Source: a virus
Length of the DNA stretch: 23,171 nucleotides
IMG/VR virus record: IMGVR_UViG_3300025732_000274
Span: 1-23,171 of that record
Direction: 5' to 3' (one strand)
Notes under the pieces: generated by a model
Databases searched by the model: none
The model's input: the letters and a program-made list of their open reading frames with translations, nothing else
Told to the model about the DNA's origin: nothing
Shown here: positions 23,011 through 23,171 of the stretch, piece by piece
How positions within the stretch are numbered: the stretch's first letter is position 1
How the letters are laid out: every line of letters begins with the position of its first letter
Made by a program: the position numbers and the translations under genes

Positions 23011-23171
23011 TGACGACGGCCCGAAGGCCGGGAACAAGTTGGGCGCTGGCCGTCACGTCGTGACGATATCGCGCGTGACCACGAAGAAGAAGGACGGCTC
23101 GCAGATGCTCGACAAAATGGGCAACCCCCAGTTCGTCGTGACGCTCGAGGCCGCCAACGGCGAGCTCGACT
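22997..23171 (+). CDS. Probable ssDNA-binding/DUF669-like protein (3' partial)
   Basis: The reading frame opens at the ATG at 22997, with GGAGA six bases upstream, overlaps the ATPase gene by 14 bases and stays open to the window edge (58 codons). The visible part has HVVTISRVTTKKKDGSQM, then NPQFVVTLEAANGE. The pattern of a strand, a K-rich turn, then a strand resembles the OB-fold-like or DUF669 proteins often encoded beside AAA_24 ATPases in phages. The rest lies outside the window, so the assignment is tentative. Confidence 0.55.
   Translation, partial: MGWLDDDGPKAGNKLGAGRHVVTISRVTTKKKDGSQMLDKMGNPQFVVTLEAANGELD

Overview
The window is a contiguous segment of a tailed bacteriophage (or prophage) genome with siphovirus morphology. 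Every supportable gene lies on the + strand, the genes are packed end to end with start/stop overlaps of the ATGA, GTGA and TGATG kind, and the order is the classic head, neck, tail tube, chaperone, tape measure, tail tip, fibre, lysis order. The DNA is GC-rich with G or C at most third codon positions, which is why long antisense and out-of-frame ORFs occur throughout. They are shadows. The lambda-like tail tip (gpM, gpL with four cysteines, gpK/gpI/gpJ-like parts) and a lipoprotein in the lysis region point to a Gram-negative, high-GC host. No integrase, terminase, tRNA, CRISPR array or insertion sequence was seen, so lifestyle cannot be decided here.

Layout. 1-1892: portal (5' end outside the window) fused to a C-terminal MuF/SPP1 gp7-like head morphogenesis domain. 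1910-4029: HK97-type prohead protease and HK97-fold major capsid protein. 4033-6369: head-tail connector, HK97 gp10-like neck protein, an unusual two-domain beta protein, and a probable tail terminator. 6379-8148: major tail tube protein, then the tail assembly chaperone pair, joined by a well-formed -1 frameshift site (G GGG GGC at 7741-7747) into a cysteine-rich extension that has no start codon of its own. 8121-9623: a short tape measure protein. 9620-16447: distal tail proteins, namely LamG-like + gpM-like, gpL-like, then a 1612-residue protein joining NlpC/P60 peptidase, gpI-like, gpJ-like, FN3-like, C1q-like and collagen-like segments. 16447-19878: accessory fibre/adhesin cluster with a second collagen fibre, a glycine-rich gp38-like adhesin in more AT-rich codons, and small beta proteins.

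19961-21360 is a membrane/lysis cluster: an LLH-holin-like protein, two small multi-span holin candidates, and a lipoprotein carrying an extra N-terminal segment. No endolysin is visible in it. 21361-21493 is the largest gap, containing a weak promoter candidate and a near-perfect hairpin directly against the next ribosome binding site. After it, a new transcription/replication block starts: a two-span mini membrane protein, two small helix-turn-helix proteins, a Sak4/AAA_24-like RecA-fold ATPase, and the start of a probable ssDNA-binding or recombination accessory protein that runs off the window.

The most notable items are the frameshift element whose hairpin loop consists of the 0-frame stop codon, the portal-MuF and gpK-gpI-gpJ-collagen fusions, a gpM-like C-terminal domain repeated in the neck region, and two inverted repeats next to start codons (19879-19950 and 21457-21482). 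All functional calls come from reading the translated sequence. No database search was run.
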